Below are positions 42,432 to 51,070 of a stretch of 55,198 bases of DNA, piece after piece (position 1 is the first letter of the stretch; the number at the start of each line of letters is the position of its first letter). This DNA comes from Thermoleophilaceae bacterium. Lineage in GTDB: Bacteria; Actinomycetota; Thermoleophilia; Solirubrobacterales; Thermoleophilaceae. A model generated the notes under the pieces. The model was not told the origin of the DNA. It searched no databases and saw only the letters and a program-made list of their open reading frames with translations. Made by a program: the position numbers and the translations under genes. The stretch covers positions 106,870-162,067 of the forward strand of contig JAUJOQ010000007.1 of assembly GCA_030447725.1 (NCBI GenBank), written 5' to 3'.

Positions 42432-43739
42432 ATGAAGTGCAGCATCACTGCGGCCCTTGCCGCGCTCGCGGTCCTCGCCGTCGTCCCCGCGGCCTCGGCG
42501 TCCACCCTCTCGAGGGACGGCGGCACGCTGGTCTTGACCGCGGCTCCCGGGGAGGCGAATGCCGTGGTGCTCGACATGACTGAGGACGGCGAGGGGTCGC
42601 CCCGGTTCACGATCACTGACGACGCCGGCATCACCGCTTTTCCCTCGGGCTGCACGACTGACGAGTTCGACCCCCAGACGCACTATTGCCCGCTCCCCGC
42701 CGCGTTTCGTGTGACCCTGGGCGACGGCAACGACAGGTTTCACGAGTTCGATCCGTTTGGCTTCCCGATCGACGTCGCGGGTGAGGCGGGCAACGACCGG
42801 CTCGTCGGCGCCGCGGCCAACGGCACGCTGCGCGGAGGGGCCGGCGACGACGATGTCCAGGGCGGCGCCGGCAACGACTTGGTTCTCGGCGAAGACGGCA
42901 ACGACGTCGTCAGTGGCGACCTCTACGACGCGCGAGGCACCGACGTCATCGACGGCGGGCCAGGGTTCGACCGCATCGAGCAGGACTGGGCAACGAGCGG
43001 CGAGACGCCGCCCGCCGCGGTCGCCGTCTCGCTCGACGGCGTCGCGAACGACGGCCGCAGCGGCGAGGGCGACAACGTGCTCGCGGTCGAGCGCGTCACC
43101 AATAACGCATCCGGCAGCTACAGCGGCAGCGATGTGGGTGAGGCCTGGAACGTCGCCGCTGACGGCGCCGCGAGCGTGAGCGGCCACGGCGGCGCCGACA
43201 CGCTCCGCACGCATCGCGGCAGCGACACCCTCGACGGCGGCGCTGGTCCCGACGACATCGAGGCCGGCTACGGTGACGACACGATCACCGGCGGCCCGGG
43301 GGCGGACTTGATCGTCGCGGATGAGAAGGTCACAGGCTGCAGCGCCTTCGGCTGCGAGGCTCAATTCGGCAACGACACGGTCTTGGTGCGTGACGGCGAG
43401 GTCGATTCCGTCACCTGCGGCGCCGGCGCCGACCGCGTCGTCGCCGACAATAACGACGTCGTCGCGGGTGACTGCGAGACGATCGAGCGTGCCGGCTCAG
43501 GGACGGCCAATACACCCCAGACGCCCGCCGGCGCGAAGAAGTGCGTCGTCCCGAAGCTGAAGGGCAAGACGCTCGCCAGGGCCAAGAAGGCGCTGACGAA
43601 GGCCCGCTGCAGACTCGGCAGGGTAAAGCGGGCCAACTCGCGCAGGAAAGCCGGCACGGTGATCAAGCAGAGCGTGAGGCCCGGCAAGCGGCGGCCCGCA
43701 GGCACGAAGATCGGCGTCACCGTCGCGCGGCGGCGATGA
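42432..43739 (+). CDS. Secreted RTX-type calcium-binding protein with a C-terminal PASTA-like domain
   Basis: 435 residues from ATG 42432 with AGGAG nine bases upstream. Signal peptide MKCSITAALAALAVLAVV to SASA. The middle carries repeated Ca-binding nonapeptide motifs (GGAGDDDVQGGAGNDLVLGEDGND; GGAGPDDIEAGYGDDTITGGPGADLI). The last 65 residues (VPKLKGKTLARAKKAL, AGTVIKQSVRPGKRRPAGTKI) read as a PASTA-like domain, usually a peptidoglycan binder. So a calcium-stabilised wall-associated protein is likely. The same frame is open upstream through leader copy B but the signal peptide fixes the start. Confidence 0.85.
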   Translation: MKCSITAALAALAVLAVVPAASASTLSRDGGTLVLTAAPGEANAVVLDMTEDGEGSPRFTITDDAGITAFPSGCTTDEFDPQTHYCPLPAAFRVTLGDGNDRFHEFDPFGFPIDVAGEAGNDRLVGAAANGTLRGGAGDDDVQGGAGNDLVLGEDGNDVVSGDLYDARGTDVIDGGPGFDRIEQDWATSGETPPAAVAVSLDGVANDGRSGEGDNVLAVERVTNNASGSYSGSDVGEAWNVAADGAASVSGHGGADTLRTHRGSDTLDGGAGPDDIEAGYGDDTITGGPGADLIVADEKVTGCSAFGCEAQFGNDTVLVRDGEVDSVTCGAGADRVVADNNDVVAGDCETIERAGSGTANTPQTPAGAKKCVVPKLKGKTLARAKKALTKARCRLGRVKRANSRRKAGTVIKQSVRPGKRRPAGTKIGVTVARRR

Positions 43740-44219
43740 GAGTCGGCGCGAACGCTCTCTCAGCCGCGTCGCTCGTGCTGGTCTAGGCGCCGGGAAGCGG
43801 ACAAGCACATCAGCGACCGGACGGCGGTGAGTCCGAGGTCGCCCAAAGGCAGCGCTCATACCTGACAGTGCGGGCGCTCGACCAGGGTGCGCTTCGAGGA
43901 AGGCCGTCGCGGCGGGGTAGCGCGCATTCGACTGAGTCGCCCCGAGCACCGGGGCCGTCAGTACGGGTCAATCGCAAGGGGGGCGAACTGGTCGTTGACG
44001 CCACATTGCGCGATAGGTTGGGCACGTCAAGAAGCTGGCCAGCCTTCGAGCTGGCCGCCGGCCTCCTCGAGCACGTCCCGACGGGCCGCGAGTGGAGGGA
44101 GGCGCGCGGCCGACTCTGGGCGACGAAGCTCGTGGCGTGGCTCATCTGCAGGCGTTCGGGGCTCCCAAAATGCACGTTTCGGCGCATTCTCGAAGCTGTC
44201 GTTAGCTGGGCTCTTATGA
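43740..44219. other. Intergenic stretch at the border of the integrated region
   Basis: About 480 bp. A plus-strand frame over 43868-44260 has protein-like patches (FELAAGLLEHVPTGREW) but no family, and it ends inside the tRNA-derived repeat, which argues against it being a gene. Nothing else recognised. Confidence 0.55.
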
Positions 44220-44262
44220 TGGGCCGGCCAGGACTCGAACCTGGGACCTACGGATTATGAGT
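44220..44262 (-). other. Attachment-site-like tRNA 3' fragment, copy 1
   Basis: On the minus strand this reads from the anticodon loop (CTCATAA, anticodon CAT) through the T-arm (CCAGG-TTCGAAT-CCTGG) to the acceptor end CCGGCCCA of a Met/Ile-CAU tRNA. The 5' half is absent. It is identical over 43 bp to 49362-49404. An anticodon-loop-to-3'-end fragment is a classic tyrosine-integrase attachment core. Confidence 0.8.
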
Positions 44263-44347
44263 GGTCCATTTGCAGGGGTTTTTGGCTCTGATTGGCTTTG
44301 GTACAGCCAGTTGGGTCGGGCTCGGTGGGGTTAGATTTGCCTACTTG

Positions 44348-44365
44348 GGGACACGGTTCGGGACA
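44348..44365 (+). repeat. Paired GGGACA elements beside att copy 1
   Basis: GGGACA at 44348-44353 and 44360-44365, a 12-base period. The same pair with the same spacing occurs beside att copy 2 (49468-49485), and both sites also have CATTTGCAGGG between core and pair. They resemble integrase arm-binding sites; binding is inferred. Confidence 0.55.
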
Positions 44366-44374
44366 CGGTTTCGA

Positions 44375-44574
44375 CTACCACGCTCCCGTTGGCGGCGGCA
44401 CTCCGAGCTGCTTGCAGATCGATCGGGCGAGCCCGGTAGTCGATCTCGCGGTGGCGAGGAACCGGCGCTCCGACGCTTGCCTGTAGCTGCCGCCCACCGA
44501 GTGTGGTTGCCGCCCCCGTCGATCTCCCGGCAACCGTGCTGACGCAGATGCCGCTCGAGATCGCGGCGCTTCAT
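44375..44574 (-). pseudogene. hicA: HicA-type mRNA interferase toxin, frameshifted twice
   Basis: Read with two one-base corrections this is a 65-residue HicA. MKRRDLERHLRQHGC and GGGNHTRWAAATGKRRSA are in the first frame, VPRHREIDYR in the second, LARSICKQLGVPPP in the third, with TAG at 44375. The His in GGGNH is the expected catalytic residue. Both shifts look like one extra G in short G-rich stretches. Whether they are decay or sequencing errors cannot be told from one sequence. The ATG overlaps the hicB stop. Confidence 0.75.
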
Positions 44575-44794
44575 CCGCCGATCGTGAGAGTGAGCGGCTC
44601 GCGATCTGCGGACGTCAGCCGGTCATGCCCAGGCTCGGGGCTCAGCATCAGCTGCAAGGCGTCGATCACGTTGGCCCGAGCCTCTTCGCGTGTGCGCCCT
44701 TGGCTCATCGCGCCGGGCACTTCGGGGATCGACGCGATGACCCAACCGTCATCGCCTGCTCGTAGACGATCGTGAGCTGAAGCGAATCGCTCAT
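44571..44794 (-). pseudogene. hicB: HicB-type antitoxin, frameshifted once
   Basis: Starts MSDSLQLTIVYEQ at 44794. After a one-base loss (GG where GGG is expected) it continues GDDGWVIASIPEVPGAMSQGRTREEARANV, then ALQLMLSPEPG, to TGA at 44571. That is a compact HicB partial RNase-H-fold domain of about 74 residues without a DNA-binding tail. It is upstream of hicA with a four-base overlap, the antitoxin-first order. Confidence 0.75.
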
Positions 44795-45204
44795 ACCTCC
44801 ACGGTACTGCGGGCCGCCTACCTACACCAGTGAGTCGTAATCGTGAGGAAGCTGACCGAGCGTGGCCCGCCGCGCCAGGGAACTTTCCACCGGCCGCCCG
44901 ACTGCTTCACGGATCCCGCGGGGGCGCCTCAAGAATCCACGGAGCATCGCGGCCCGCCGAAGCAGCGGCATGAAAAGTTCCTTGAGTGCGGCTCGCACAC
45001 CATCAGCGAAGCGTGCCCGATCTGCGGGAGCCACGGGCCTCGGGCCGGTGGATGGCCAGAAAGCGCCTGGCCACCCCCTGGCGCTCCGGTACACCCGCGG
45101 TCGGAGCAGGGCGACGCTCCGGCCCGCCCCTCAGCGGGCCTCCTAGCCGCTCACCGGAATTGACCCGGGGGCGCGTCGGCGGCGCTACAGCCCTGTCGGC
45201 GCCG
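44795..45204. other. Intergenic stretch, no supported gene
   Basis: About 410 bp. A plus-strand frame (44843-45163) contains ECGSH and CPICGSH, two Cys pairs that could suggest a zinc site, but its start, composition and flanks are unconvincing. GCCCGC-N6-GCGGGC near 45126 could form a hairpin between the phosphoesterase 3' end and this region. Confidence 0.5.
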
Positions 45205-48200
45205 CTACAGCCGGCGCGAGACCAGCACCCGCCTCAGGCGCTCGCCGTCGCGCTCGGCCACGAGCCGGACCCGGACGTCGCCGCGCAGGCGCCGCGGCGC
45301 GTTGAAGCGCAGGCGGTGGGTGACACCGCCGCGGCGCGTGGTGGGTCCCCGGCGCGCGATCACACGCGTCCCGCGCAGGAGCTCCAGGGTCACCTGCGCA
45401 TCCTCGGCCAAGCGAAAGGCCACGCGCAGGGCGCGGTTCGAGCGCCCGCCGAAGACCGGCCGCCCGAGCTTGAACTTGGTGAGCAGACCGCACGACGGGC
45501 GCCGCGCGAAGCGGGGGCGCAGCGACCAGCGACCGTCCTGGCGCCGCAGCACGACCCGCCGCACGTCCCTTGCACCGTTCGCGCCCCGCGCGGAGAAGCG
45601 GACGAAGTAGATGCCGTCGCCGACCGATCGCCCGCGGCGGTTCGCCATCCCGTTCCATGTGAAGTCCCCGCGCACGTCGGTGAACCGGGCGACCAGCCGC
45701 TTGCCCACGACGCGCCTGCCGACAGAGCTCTTGAAAATGTCGACCTGAACGCGGGCGCCGTCGGGTGGGCGGAGGAGGATCCCAACCCGGGTGCCCCGCA
45801 GCCGCACGCGCGCCGACGACAACAGCGGGGCGCTTGCGCACGGCGCGCCGGCCGCGGGCCCACCCCCGGCACCTGGCTCGTCGGACGTGCCGGGCTGCGT
45901 CTCGCTGCCGGGCTGGGTCTGCGTGGCGGGCGGGGTGGACGCCTCCTCGTCGGGTGCAGGCAGGACCTCCGTCGTGGCCGTCGCGGCGTCGTTGTCCGCA
46001 ACGCGGTCGCTCACGTTGCCGCGGACTACGGCTCGGTTGCTGAGCTGGCCCTCCTCGCCGGGGACCACCCTGACCGCCACCGACGCGGTGGCCCCGGGGC
46101 CGAGCGTCCCGAGGGCGCACTCGAGGGTCCGGCCGCTGCGGGTGCAGGTCCCCTGGCTGAGCTGAACGGCGCGCAGGGTGACCTGCTCGGGAAGCTCGTC
46201 GGTCAGGGCGACGGACTGGGCGCGGCTCGGCCCCGCGTTGCGCACCGTGAGCGTGTAGGTCAGTCTGTCCCCGACGCGCACCGGGTCGGGAGCATCGCTC
46301 TGCACCACGGAAAGGTCGGCGACCGGACGCGGGTCCTCGAGCAGCAGCTCGGCGTTGCGATCCTGGGCTCTCCCGAGGCCGGAGTTGTCGTTGTCGGGAT
46401 CGTTGAAGGCGAACGTGCGCCCGATGGACGCGAGCTCGGGTTCGCCGAACGCGGCCGCGCAGCCCGGCTCGGTGCACGCGGGCGGCGCGGCGGCCGGGGC
46501 GGCGTGGTCGACCACTGTGTTGAAGAACGAGAGCGTGCCGTCTCGGTTGTCCATCAGGTCGATCAGGCGGCTCTGGTTTGGAGGGTCGATCACGGCGGAG
46601 GTGTTGATCTCCCACCACGTCGTGCCGTCCGTGCGCTTGAAGGGCGTGAGCCGGTGCTCGTGGGTATGGCCGGGCACGTAGCCGGCGACGTTCGGAAACT
46701 GGTCGATCAGCTCGACGAAGCTCTCGTGCTGGGCGGCGCCGCCGGGGCAGGTGGTGTTCTGGGCGTCAGTGCCGTTGTGCAGGCAGCCGAAGCCGGGCGT
46801 GTCGGGGTCGTCGTCGGAGGGGCGGAGGTCCCGGTCACACCCCGGGTTCTGGTCGTGGCCGTGCTCGTCATCGGTCGAGCACGCAGCCGCCTGCTCGTCG
46901 CGGACCTGCGTGTTCATGCTGCGCACGGGATGGTGCCCGAAGAGGATCACCACCTGGTCGCGGGAGCGAGCGGCCGTCAGCTCGCGCTTGAGCCACTGAA
47001 ACTGCGGATCGTCGAGGTTGCCGTTCGACGAGCCGGGGGTGGAGGGCTGGCCCGGCACGAGGGTCTCGGCCGTCTGTCCGCCCTCTGAGTTTGTGTCGAT
47101 CGAGATGAAGCGCAGCCCCGGCGTCTGCGGCGGATCCCAGGCGTAGTAGGAGGCCGACCCTCCCGACTCGGTGTTCTCGGACTCGTCGACGTAGGCGAAC
47201 CCGTGGTCGTCGTCGCCGAGGCCCTCGTTCGTTGCGCCGTAGACCTGCTTGATCTGGGGCTTGGAGACGAACTGCCGGCCCGGATCGGGCGGCACGAGCA
47301 TGCCCACGTCGGTCGGCGACAGCAGGAAGCTCGGATCCGGGCCGTCCGGGGGCGCCGGCTGCTTGGTCGGGTCGCTCGTCGTGCCGAGCGCCTTGAAGCA
47401 TCCGGTGGCGATGTCCTCGATGGGCTGGAGGGCGTCCTCGTTGCCCTGCACGAGGACGTCGTGGTTGCCGTTGGTGATGTAGAACGGAACCGCCAGTCCC
47501 TCGGGGTCGACGGGGATCTGCTGCGCGCGGTCCATGAGCCCGTTGTAGGTCGGCCAGTTGACCCAGTCGGGGCCGGCGGGCTCGTCGGGGTCATAGAAGA
47601 GGGGCTTGGCCGGGTGGTCGCCGCTGGGGTAGTCGTCGTAGTCCTGCACGCCGGTGTAGCGGCCCCCCTCCGCCGCGGCGCCCGCTGCGCCACCCTTCGA
47701 GGCGACGAACGCGGCGCAGTCCGGCCCGAGCGTCGCGAGCTTCTCAGGGGCGTAGTCCTCCGGCCGGCTGAGGCCGCTGTTGAACGTCAGCGGTCCGTTG
47801 CCCTCGAGCAGGTCGCGCACCCAGACCGTCTCGTTGAGGTGCTGGTTGTCGGCCTGGTCGCCGGTCAGCAGCGCGAAGTCCATCGCGTTGCCCGTGCCGT
47901 CTCCCTGCGGCACCGGGCTCGCGGCCGCGAAGTTGTTGATCTGGCGGATCGTCTGCTCGATCTGAAAGGGCGTGAAGCCCTCCTGCGGGCGCCAGGCGCT
48001 GGAGGGGCCGAAATCGAGGAACTCCACGCGCGCGGGTGACTCCTCGTCGGCGAGCTGGAAGTCGGTCATCTGGCTGAAGTAGGCCAGGGAGCGGCGGCGG
48101 GTGGATCGGCCCGTCGGCGCGGCGGGTCCGCCGCGGACGATGTAGGGCTCCCCCCGGCCGCTCGCCGCGAGGTTCGTGTAGCCGTTGCCCGCCGGCTTCG

Positions 48201-48369
48201 TCCTCGGCACGAGCGTCCGGTCGACGGTGGTGTGCCCGTCGAGGTCGCTACTCCCATGGGTGGCCAACGCCGTCGCGGTCAGCGCGGCAAGCGCGCCGGC
48301 GGCGAGTAGTGCGATCCCGCGACGCGCCCCTCTGCCGTGCCCGGACACGGCTCGCGACCTCTTTTGCAT
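45205..48369 (-). CDS. Secreted metallophosphoesterase with DUF11 and C-terminal beta domain (PPA1498/TIGR03767-like)
   Basis: A 1054-residue exported protein. Signal segment about residues 17-37 (GIALLAAGALAALTATALA). Calcineurin-like motifs in order: SQMTDFQL, LLTGDQADN, NGNHD, ILFGHHP and GHTHEHR, spanning about 95-610. A DUF11 domain follows at about 690-800 (TYTLTVRNAGPSRAQSV), then a Gly/Pro/Thr linker and a FlgD-like beta module (WNGMANRRGRSVGDGIYFVRF) with an Arg-rich end. Substrate unknown. Strongly like the TIGR03767 family by overall layout, which I judge from memory. Confidence 0.85.
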   Translation of the reverse strand: MQKRSRAVSGHGRGARRGIALLAAGALAALTATALATHGSSDLDGHTTVDRTLVPRTKPAGNGYTNLAASGRGEPYIVRGGPAAPTGRSTRRRSLAYFSQMTDFQLADEESPARVEFLDFGPSSAWRPQEGFTPFQIEQTIRQINNFAAASPVPQGDGTGNAMDFALLTGDQADNQHLNETVWVRDLLEGNGPLTFNSGLSRPEDYAPEKLATLGPDCAAFVASKGGAAGAAAEGGRYTGVQDYDDYPSGDHPAKPLFYDPDEPAGPDWVNWPTYNGLMDRAQQIPVDPEGLAVPFYITNGNHDVLVQGNEDALQPIEDIATGCFKALGTTSDPTKQPAPPDGPDPSFLLSPTDVGMLVPPDPGRQFVSKPQIKQVYGATNEGLGDDDHGFAYVDESENTESGGSASYYAWDPPQTPGLRFISIDTNSEGGQTAETLVPGQPSTPGSSNGNLDDPQFQWLKRELTAARSRDQVVILFGHHPVRSMNTQVRDEQAAACSTDDEHGHDQNPGCDRDLRPSDDDPDTPGFGCLHNGTDAQNTTCPGGAAQHESFVELIDQFPNVAGYVPGHTHEHRLTPFKRTDGTTWWEINTSAVIDPPNQSRLIDLMDNRDGTLSFFNTVVDHAAPAAAPPACTEPGCAAAFGEPELASIGRTFAFNDPDNDNSGLGRAQDRNAELLLEDPRPVADLSVVQSDAPDPVRVGDRLTYTLTVRNAGPSRAQSVALTDELPEQVTLRAVQLSQGTCTRSGRTLECALGTLGPGATASVAVRVVPGEEGQLSNRAVVRGNVSDRVADNDAATATTEVLPAPDEEASTPPATQTQPGSETQPGTSDEPGAGGGPAAGAPCASAPLLSSARVRLRGTRVGILLRPPDGARVQVDIFKSSVGRRVVGKRLVARFTDVRGDFTWNGMANRRGRSVGDGIYFVRFSARGANGARDVRRVVLRRQDGRWSLRPRFARRPSCGLLTKFKLGRPVFGGRSNRALRVAFRLAEDAQVTLELLRGTRVIARRGPTTRRGGVTHRLRFNAPRRLRGDVRVRLVAERDGERLRRVLVSRRL

Positions 48370-48422
48370 TCTTTTACATTAGCCCCGGAGGGGCCGGGCG
48401 TGCGCAGCTAGGGTCACCTCGA

Positions 48423-48836
48423 GTGCGCCGTCTCGACCGCCACGTCTGGGCAGCAGCCGTGCTGAGCGCTGCCCTGTTCGGCTGCGGCGGGGGCGACAGC
48501 GACAGCCCGCCCGCCGCGTCACCCTCGCCGCTCACCGACACGGAGCGCCGCTTGGTCGCAACCTACGAAGGGCGCATCCAGGAGCACTGCGTCCGCGTCG
48601 CCCGGTCGCTGGCGGATCCGAACGCGGCGCCTTCGCCGGGCCAACAACGACGTGCGTTCGAGGCAGCGGACGCGCTCGGCGCACTCGCTGCGCGCAAGCC
48701 GACCGGGGAGATCGACGTGGGCCAGGATCTGCGCCTGTTCCTGAGCGATGTGATCGAGAACCTAGAGGGCTCCAACTGCGATCCGCGCATGCGGGCCCGC
48801 CTCGATCAGGCGCTTCGCGCAATCCCGGTCGAGTGA
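48423..48836 (+). CDS. Putative lipoprotein
   Basis: 137 residues from GTG 48423. Short basic start, hydrophobic run and a lipobox-like AALFGC, followed by a Gly/Asp/Pro/Ser linker and a helical domain with two further cysteines (EHCVRV; SNCDPR) that could form a disulphide. No family recognised. Divergent from the phosphoesterase across 53 bp. Confidence 0.65.
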   Translation: MRRLDRHVWAAAVLSAALFGCGGGDSDSPPAASPSPLTDTERRLVATYEGRIQEHCVRVARSLADPNAAPSPGQQRRAFEAADALGALAARKPTGEIDVGQDLRLFLSDVIENLEGSNCDPRMRARLDQALRAIPVE

Positions 48837-48970
48837 CGAAGGGCAGCGCCGCGAGGACACGAGTCCGAGTGTCAGGATGGCCCGCAGCTAGCTTGCGCCT
48901 GGACTCCCCCCGCATGACGCGAACCCCCTCTCGGGCCACAAGAGCAGCGTCGGGCCTCCGTTCAGTCGAG

Positions 48971-49001
48971 TGGGCCGGCCCAGGACTCGAACCTGGGACC
49001 T
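48971..49001 (-). other. Decayed tRNA 3' fragment (third att-like copy)
   Basis: Minus strand keeps the T-arm and acceptor end (GGTCCCAGGTTCGAGTCCTGG, 21 nt shown only by its parts CCAGG-TTCGAGT-CCTGG), with one extra base before CCGGCCCA compared with the 43-bp copies. The anticodon part is missing. Likely an older or secondary recombination scar. Confidence 0.6.
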
Positions 49002-49048
49002 TTGGTCGTCGCCGCGCTCGTGGGACGGTCTCTTACCGCCGTGGCTCG

Positions 49049-49215
49049 CTACGCGGCCGACTGGTCGGCGTCGCGCAGTAGTTCAGCGCCGACTTCGCCG
49101 GGGGTCGTGCCGCGGGCCTCGGCGATCCGTTCGAGGCGCCTGACGTCCTCCCCCCTGAACACTGACCGTGATCAGCAGTCTGGCATCCGGATCGCCGTTC
49201 GATACTCCACATAGC
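49049..49215 (-). pseudogene. Remnant of a ribbon-helix-helix-like antitoxin
   Basis: One frame gives GEDVRRLERIAEARGTTPGEVGAELLRDA to TAG at 49049, which looks like a small antitoxin or CopG-type C-terminus (quoted as landmarks EDVRRLERIA and GEVGAELLRDA). The upstream sequence DARLLITVSVQG is in another frame, separated at a six-G run. No toxin gene is recognisable beside it. Low-confidence family call. Confidence 0.4.
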
Positions 49216-49361
49216 GAGGATCGAGGGAGGCGAGATCAGCGTCGAAGTGGCGCGTACCCCTACCGCGCCTCAGAAACGGCCCGTCACCCCGTCCTGCCCG
49301 GCTCCGACCCCGCTTGCGCCGCAGGACCGGACTCGCCCGTTACGTAGCGGGGCTTCTAGAG

Positions 49362-49404
49362 TGGGCCGGCCAGGACTCGAACCTGGGACCTACGGATTAT
49401 GAGT
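49362..49404 (-). other. Attachment-site-like tRNA 3' fragment, copy 2 (integrase-proximal)
   Basis: 43 bp identical to 44220-44262, again lacking the 5' half of the tRNA. It lies 150 bp from the integrase stop codon, the usual place for an att site. Because the tRNA runs on the minus strand with its 3' end at the lower coordinate, the intact gene is expected to the right, beyond this window. Confidence 0.8.
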
Positions 49405-49467
49405 CCGACGGTACCTCGCCCAAACTACCGGCATTTGCAGGGACCTCGTCAAAATCCGGCTGTCTGC

Positions 49468-49485
49468 GGGACAGCTCACGGGACA
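49468..49485 (+). repeat. Paired GGGACA elements beside att copy 2
   Basis: GGGACA at 49468-49473 and 49480-49485, the same 12-base period as near 44348. CATTTGCAGGG lies between core and pair at both sites. Probable integrase arm sites, by position and repetition only. Confidence 0.55.
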
Positions 49486-49553
49486 GTTCTCGTTCGTCGG
49501 GTGCTGGATTGCCCACCCACACGACGGTCCCCAGAAGACGAGCCACGCCTACC

Positions 49554-50723
49554 TCAGCTCTCCGCGTGCACCTCGCGCCCGTCGTCCCGCCCGAGATAGG
49601 CGTCGAGCAGCCCGGCAACTTCGGCCTCGCTGCCGGGCATGAGGTGCCCGTAGCGGTCGAAGGTCACCTGGATCGAGGAGTGGCCCATGTAGGTCGTGAT
49701 CGCCTTCGCGTTCGCGCCGGCCGCGATCAGCAGGGAGGCGAACGTGTGCCGCGCCTCGTGCAGTCCGAGCGGCTCGAGCCCGGCGGCGCGCCAGCGCTTG
49801 GCCAGGCGCTTGACCAGGGCGCTGTGGCTCATGGGCGTGGCGGCGCCCGGACCGACACGCAAGTTGGGCAACAGCAGCCCTCGCCCACGGGTAAGCGCCC
49901 GATGCTCGATGAGGATCCGGTGCAGGCGCTCGGTGATCGGGATCAGCCGCCGGGCCGCGCTGCTCTTCGGTTCGATGAACATACGGTCGCCGTGATCCCA
50001 GGCGCGCTCGACGCGCAGGACCCGCAGGTCGAGGTCGACGCTCGGCCAGTCCAGAGCAAGCAGCTCGCCCGCGCGCAGGCCGGCGTAACAGGCGAGCCCA
50101 AACGCCGCCCGCTCATGGCCGGTCACCGCAGCCGCCAGGCGCGCGGCCTCAGCCGGCGCTGCGATCCGCTCGCGCTTGCGTCCGCCCGCGGGCAGCTGCA
50201 CGCCCTCGCACGGGTTGATCAGCGCGTAGCCGCGCGGGCGACCCCAGCTGTAGAGTGAGCGCAGCGCCATGATCGTGTTGCGCACGCTCGAACCCGAGAG
50301 TCCCGTCGCGCGGAGGTCGTCGACCAGTCGCTGCACGTCCGTCAGGGCCAGCTCGCGCATCCGGGTGGCGCCGATCCGAGGCGCGACCCGATTGCGCAAG
50401 TCACGCCGGTAGTCGCGCACGACCGAGGGCTTGAACGGCCTCCCGGAGCGGTTCTGGATCGTGCCGGTGTCGATCCCGCCGAGGAACAGCTCGATCGCGT
50501 CGTGCAGCGAGGGCCCGCGCTCCCCCGACAGCAGCCCCTTCGTGAGCCGGTCGAGCGCGTCGATCCGCCATGCCCGTGCCGCCGCCAGGCTGGCGGTCCA
50601 CGGCCCGCGCAGCCGCCGGCGGGTGAGCTTGTCGTAGACGGTGCCGCGGTACTGAACCCCCTTCCCGGTCCTGCGCTCTTCGATCCCGACTCGCTGCGGG
50701 CTGCGCGCCCGGTGACTGCTCAT
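49554..50723 (-). CDS. int: Tyrosine-type site-specific integrase
   Basis: 389 residues. N-terminal arm-binding domain (GVQYRGTVYDKLTRRR), SAM-like core-binding domain (about 70-180) and catalytic domain with Arg in YAGLRAGELLAL, the HxxR of HEARHTF, His in GHSSIQVT and nucleophile Tyr in FDRYGHL. All catalytic residues are present, so it is probably active. It points towards att copy 2 and is preceded by an excisionase-like gene. Confidence 0.95.
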   Translation of the reverse strand: MSSHRARSPQRVGIEERRTGKGVQYRGTVYDKLTRRRLRGPWTASLAAARAWRIDALDRLTKGLLSGERGPSLHDAIELFLGGIDTGTIQNRSGRPFKPSVVRDYRRDLRNRVAPRIGATRMRELALTDVQRLVDDLRATGLSGSSVRNTIMALRSLYSWGRPRGYALINPCEGVQLPAGGRKRERIAAPAEAARLAAAVTGHERAAFGLACYAGLRAGELLALDWPSVDLDLRVLRVERAWDHGDRMFIEPKSSAARRLIPITERLHRILIEHRALTRGRGLLLPNLRVGPGAATPMSHSALVKRLAKRWRAAGLEPLGLHEARHTFASLLIAAGANAKAITTYMGHSSIQVTFDRYGHLMPGSEAEVAGLLDAYLGRDDGREVHAES

Positions 50724-50749
50724 GTTTCCCGTCTCCCTGGTCGATCGCT

Positions 50750-51037
50750 CTACGCCGCGCCAGCCAAGGTAGCCCTCCTCTGCGCCCAGCGGTTGAGCTC
50801 CTCGACTGAGACCAGGCGCACGCCGCCGGAACGGATCACGCGCAGCTCGGGCAGCACGTGGCGGCGAAAGTGAGCAAGCGACATCCCGAGCGCGGCAGCG
50901 GCCTCCTCGAGCGTGAGGCTGACGCGCGGCACCGGGGCGAGACCTGCGGGATAGGCGTCGGGGTCCCGGCGGGCGCGGTCCATCGGCTGAGCCACCCTCC
51001 TCATCGGGCTGCTGCCCCTGGGCCTCGACTCGGTCAT
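50750..51037 (-). CDS. Excisionase-like HTH protein
   Basis: Small MerR/Xis-type winged helix: VSLTLEEAAAALGMSLAHFRRHV, then LRVIRSGGVRLVSVEELNRWAQ (landmarks LTLEEAAAALGMS and SVEELNRW). About 95 residues. The start is uncertain: ATG 51037 has no ribosome-binding site, while ATG 50983 has AGGAGGG eleven bases upstream. It lies 26 bp before int, the standard xis-int arrangement. Confidence 0.78.
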   Translation of the reverse strand: MTESRPRGSSPMRRVAQPMDRARRDPDAYPAGLAPVPRVSLTLEEAAAALGMSLAHFRRHVLPELRVIRSGGVRLVSVEELNRWAQRRATLAGAA

Positions 51038-51070
51038 GAAGAAATGATGGCGTTTAAAAAGACGGAGCAA

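Noticed and set aside
43868..44260. A 130-codon frame ending GRPGLEPGTYGL
   Set aside because: The ending is a translation of the tRNA 3' fragment, a well-known false ORF signature.
44843..45163. A Cys-pair-containing plus-strand frame as a zinc-finger gene
   Set aside because: No start signal, no known spacing pattern and noisy composition outside the two Cys pairs.
44986..47088. A 700-codon plus-strand frame opposite the phosphoesterase
   Set aside because: Antisense to all metallophosphoesterase motifs, with no features of its own.
44220..49404. Calling the tRNA-like segments complete tRNA genes
   Set aside because: Only the part from the anticodon loop to the 3' end is present; D-arm and 5' acceptor strand are missing in every copy.
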